A DNA stretch of 7,325 bases from Candidatus Rifleibacteriota bacterium (GTDB lineage: Bacteria > Muiribacteriota > Ozemobacteria > Ozemobacterales > Ozemobacteraceae), in the NCBI GenBank assembly GCA_028691595.1, contig JAQUZA010000152.1:1-7325 (forward strand). The letters run 5' to 3'. Each line of letters begins with the position of its first letter. Positions within the stretch are counted from its first letter, which is position 1. Under the pieces are notes generated by a model that did no database searches, was not told the origin of the DNA, and was given only the letters and a program-made list of their open reading frames with translations. The position numbers and the translations under genes are program-made. Below are positions 4,702 to 7,325 of this stretch, in pieces.

Positions 4702-7325
4702 ATGGAAAAATTTTTACGAATCAAAATTTTATCAGCTTTGATGCTGGTTATATTTGCCAGTGCCGCGTTTTGCGCCACCGACAACCAGTTGCCGGCTGCA
4801 TCAGATTCTGAACCTGCGTTAAAAAGCGCCAGGGTCACTTCAGATCTTGAAGCTTCAGCAACCGAAGAGTCAGATGCGGCAGGCTCAGAACTCGAAGACG
4901 CAGATTCTGAACAGAAACCTTCGGATGAAAAGGGTTCTGGCAAAAAAAATGAAAAGGTTAGAGAACTCACATCAGAAGAACTTCTTGAACAGGATAGACT
5001 TTTGCGGCGCGAAGTTATGGGCTTTGTCAAAGGCAACAGCGACCGCCAGGCCGGAGAAGGCTGGCTGTATTTAGCTCATCACTACCGTGAACTGAAAGAG
5101 CCTGACCGCTCTCTCATGTATTTGCGAACTCTCAGACGTTCAGAACATATTAACCCCCGCCTGCTCTGGGAAGCCCTGCTATTAAATGCCGATATCCTTA
5201 AAGAGCGCAAAGATTATGCTGCAGCCATAAAAGATATCGATGCACTTATCGCTGCTGCTCCAGCCAGGAGCTACCTTGTCAGGGCAAAAATTGCCCGGGC
5301 CGAACTGCTTGGCAGAAATTTGACTGCCGTAAAAGATGTCTGGGCTGCATTTAAACGCTACTATCAAGGTTTTCCTGAAAAGCCTGATGCCGAGGCAATC
5401 GAGTATCTGATGGGTTTTGAACGTGGCTATGATCTTGAAATTGCCATGAAAGCTCTCGAAGCCTGGGAAGAAATTTCCCGATACCCGGAAGTCGAAGCCA
5501 GTAACCTTGCCAGTCTGCACATTGGTATGCTGCATTGTTTTGACCTCAACAACCCCGGCCGGGCCCTGCCGTATTTTGATAGAATCACTGATGGCGAGGG
5601 GGTCGTTGCTGAAGCTGCCTTCTTAAAGGCGGTTATGAAGCATTTCTATCTCAAGGATGGTGACTATAAATCTGCCCTCGAGAACTATTCTCTGTTTCGC
5701 CGCAAGACTGACAGTCTCGATGGCTACCGGGTTGCCGGCATATTGCAGGGGCAGTTATTGAGCGAGAACCTCAAAGATTTTGCATCGGCGGTAAGTTCGT
5801 TACAGACGGTTCTGGAAACGCCACCGCATCTCGTTGCCTCCGAATCTGTTTCGCTGCTGCGCCGCCAGGAAGCACGTGATGAAGAGATTGACTGGAGCAT
5901 GCTTGCCTGTCGCATGGCTGGCTACATTTGCGAATTTCGTATGCAGAATCTCGAGCGCGCCCGTTATTTTTACAAAAAGATCGAAGACTTGAACAAAGAG
6001 CGTAGTATCCCGATCGAAGACCCGGTTAATGTTGCGGCTCTGGCCCGAACTGCCCCGGGCAGCAGCCCGGGTGACCTTCTCTTCGATATGGCCTTCGAAA
6101 AATACCGCAGCCATAAAATGACAGAGGCTTTGCAGTATTATGAACAGTTCATCGCCAGTTATCCTGATAGTAACCTTTTCAGAGAGGCGCTTTTCAGGGT
6201 GGCGGTAATTACCGATGATGATCTCAGGCAGTATGATGAGGCCCTGAAGCTCTATCAACGCTATCTCATCAGATTCGCACCGGTTAAATCAACCTGGAAC
6301 CTCGATGTGCTCTACGACTGGGGCCGAATCGATGAAGTCCGCTACCGGGTCGGCAACCTTCAGGCTCTGCATTTAAAAAATCCGGTCGAGGCTCTGAGCA
6401 TATTTGAACAGCTCGGAACTATTTACCCCGACAGTTACTGGGCCATGCAAGGTCTTAAAGACAGCATCCGCATTTACCAGGAAGACCTGTCAGACCCCGA
6501 AAAAGCCAATGAGCTGATGCTTGAATTTATCAGACGTTACCCTGACGGCAAAGAAGCCGCCGAATACCGGCTTGTGCTTTTTAAGATTCTTCTTGCCAAA
6601 GGTGAACAGATACAGGCCCTAAAGATTCTGCGCGAGTACCTCGACCATGCAATGCCCTCAGAAAAAGACTACTTCTCGCTGAAGCAGCAGTGGCGTGATC
6701 TGGCCTATAAAATCCGCGAAGAAAGTCTGCGAAAAGTTCTCAAATCAACCGGGCCCCGCGACAGACTGATGATTTATCAGAACCTGATTGACGTGGTTTG
6801 CCTCGCATCTTCATCGGCTCCAATAGAGAGCCTGGTAGAAGAAATCAAATCTCTCGAACTCGACGACCAGACCAGGTGGTCACTTGTTTATGAGGCGGGT
6901 TCGCGCATGTATCAGACCTACCCGGGCCAGGCTCAGGCACTGTTTGCCGATCTGGCCGAAAATGCCAGCGGAACTCCGCAGCTTGCCTGTTTGATGACTT
7001 TAGGCAACATTGCCTGGCGCGTTGATAAAGATGTTGAGGCAGCCGTTAAGTGGTATGAGCGCGCTGAAAAATTACTGCCCGCCACCGACGAACGTGCCGA
7101 GATTCCTGCCTACAGGCTTGGCAGACTCTACCTCGTTCAGGGCCACGGTCTAAAAGGTCTTGAAAAACTGCGCCTTTTCACAGTCCGCTTTCCCCGCAGC
7201 CGATATCTTGCCAGGGCATACACGACCATGGGTGATGCCTGTGTGGCTCTCTTCAGCCCTGAAAAGGCGGTTCGCTATTATAAGCGCGCCAATCGCCTGG
7301 CTCCGCCATGGCCGAAAAAAGCGCA
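4702..7325 (+). CDS. Large exported TPR-repeat protein, partial (C-terminus beyond right edge)
   Basis: The frame is open from the ATG at 4702 to the right edge, 874 full codons with no stop. An in-frame ATG at 4693 abuts the AAGAG purine tract (4688-4692), leaving it no spacer, whereas 4702 has a 9-base spacer and a normal signal peptide, so 4702 is preferred. Residues 1-25 are a signal peptide (MEKFLRIK, hydrophobic core, cleavage around residues 21-25); Cys24 is preceded by Phe, so it is a poor lipobox. Residues about 26-88 are an acidic Ser/Glu/Asp/Ala-rich linker. From about residue 118 to the edge the protein is helical repeats of TPR type, clearest at 480-525 (YYEQFIASYPDSNLFREALF, then EALKLYQRYL), 560-581 (NPVEALSIFEQLGTIYPDSY), 598-620 (DPEKANELMLEFIRRYPDG) and 779-870 (AAVKWYERA, GLEKLRLFTVRFPRSRYLARA, AVRYYKRANRLAP). 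The F..YP(D/G) spacing resembles the TPRs of BamD and CpoB/YbgF proteins. It is probably a periplasmic scaffold; no enzyme motif is seen. Confidence 0.9.
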   Translation, partial: MEKFLRIKILSALMLVIFASAAFCATDNQLPAASDSEPALKSARVTSDLEASATEESDAAGSELEDADSEQKPSDEKGSGKKNEKVRELTSEELLEQDRLLRREVMGFVKGNSDRQAGEGWLYLAHHYRELKEPDRSLMYLRTLRRSEHINPRLLWEALLLNADILKERKDYAAAIKDIDALIAAAPARSYLVRAKIARAELLGRNLTAVKDVWAAFKRYYQGFPEKPDAEAIEYLMGFERGYDLEIAMKALEAWEEISRYPEVEASNLASLHIGMLHCFDLNNPGRALPYFDRITDGEGVVAEAAFLKAVMKHFYLKDGDYKSALENYSLFRRKTDSLDGYRVAGILQGQLLSENLKDFASAVSSLQTVLETPPHLVASESVSLLRRQEARDEEIDWSMLACRMAGYICEFRMQNLERARYFYKKIEDLNKERSIPIEDPVNVAALARTAPGSSPGDLLFDMAFEKYRSHKMTEALQYYEQFIASYPDSNLFREALFRVAVITDDDLRQYDEALKLYQRYLIRFAPVKSTWNLDVLYDWGRIDEVRYRVGNLQALHLKNPVEALSIFEQLGTIYPDSYWAMQGLKDSIRIYQEDLSDPEKANELMLEFIRRYPDGKEAAEYRLVLFKILLAKGEQIQALKILREYLDHAMPSEKDYFSLKQQWRDLAYKIREESLRKVLKSTGPRDRLMIYQNLIDVVCLASSSAPIESLVEEIKSLELDDQTRWSLVYEAGSRMYQTYPGQAQALFADLAENASGTPQLACLMTLGNIAWRVDKDVEAAVKWYERAEKLLPATDERAEIPAYRLGRLYLVQGHGLKGLEKLRLFTVRFPRSRYLARAYTTMGDACVALFSPEKAVRYYKRANRLAPPWPKKA

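Noticed and set aside
5800..6258. 152-codon open frame on the minus strand inside the large TPR gene
   Set aside because: The plus strand here encodes continuous TPR-like sequence. The antisense translation shows no family features.

Overview
The window holds four protein genes, and all four products start with an export signal. It looks like ordinary chromosome from a Gram-negative-type, environmental bacterium. The G+C content is balanced by eye, every gene has a bacterial signal peptide or lipoprotein-like leader, and there are TPR proteins of the periplasmic or outer-membrane kind. One large secreted metalloprotease ends in a FlgD-Ig / Por-sorting-like domain. That style is common in deep-branching phyla such as Bacteroidota/FCB relatives, Riflebacteria and similar lineages. 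The exact phylum cannot be fixed from this sequence, and naming one would be a guess.

Layout. Positions 1-713, minus strand: the N-terminal 237 codons of an exported protein of unknown function, running off the left edge. Positions 714-866: a divergent intergenic region with a good minus-strand promoter (perfect TATAAT) and a weaker plus-strand candidate. Positions 867-3917, plus strand: a 1016-residue secreted zinc metalloprotease resembling peptidase family M30 (HEFTH at residues 331-335, downstream WLEEA glutamate), followed by beta-sandwich/Ig-like domains and a C-terminal YPNP...GVYF domain. Positions 3932-4546, plus strand: a 204-residue TPR protein with a lipoprotein-like leader, 14 bases after the protease and probably co-transcribed with it. 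Positions 4564-4613: a strong intrinsic terminator closing that unit. Positions 4636-4665: an extended -10 promoter. Positions 4702-7325, plus strand: the first 874 codons of a very large exported TPR-type protein with an acidic low-complexity linker after its signal peptide, running off the right edge.

How they may work together. The protease and the small TPR protein form a likely two-gene operon, so the TPR protein may be an envelope partner of the protease; this is inference from spacing only. The large TPR protein has its own promoter and is separated by a terminator, so its link to the protease is positional only. I saw no tRNA, rRNA, CRISPR array, insertion sequence or phage gene. No stretch longer than about 160 bases lacks a gene. 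I found no convincing new multi-gene system; the best leads are the architecture and sorting of the protease and the uncharacterised left-edge protein.
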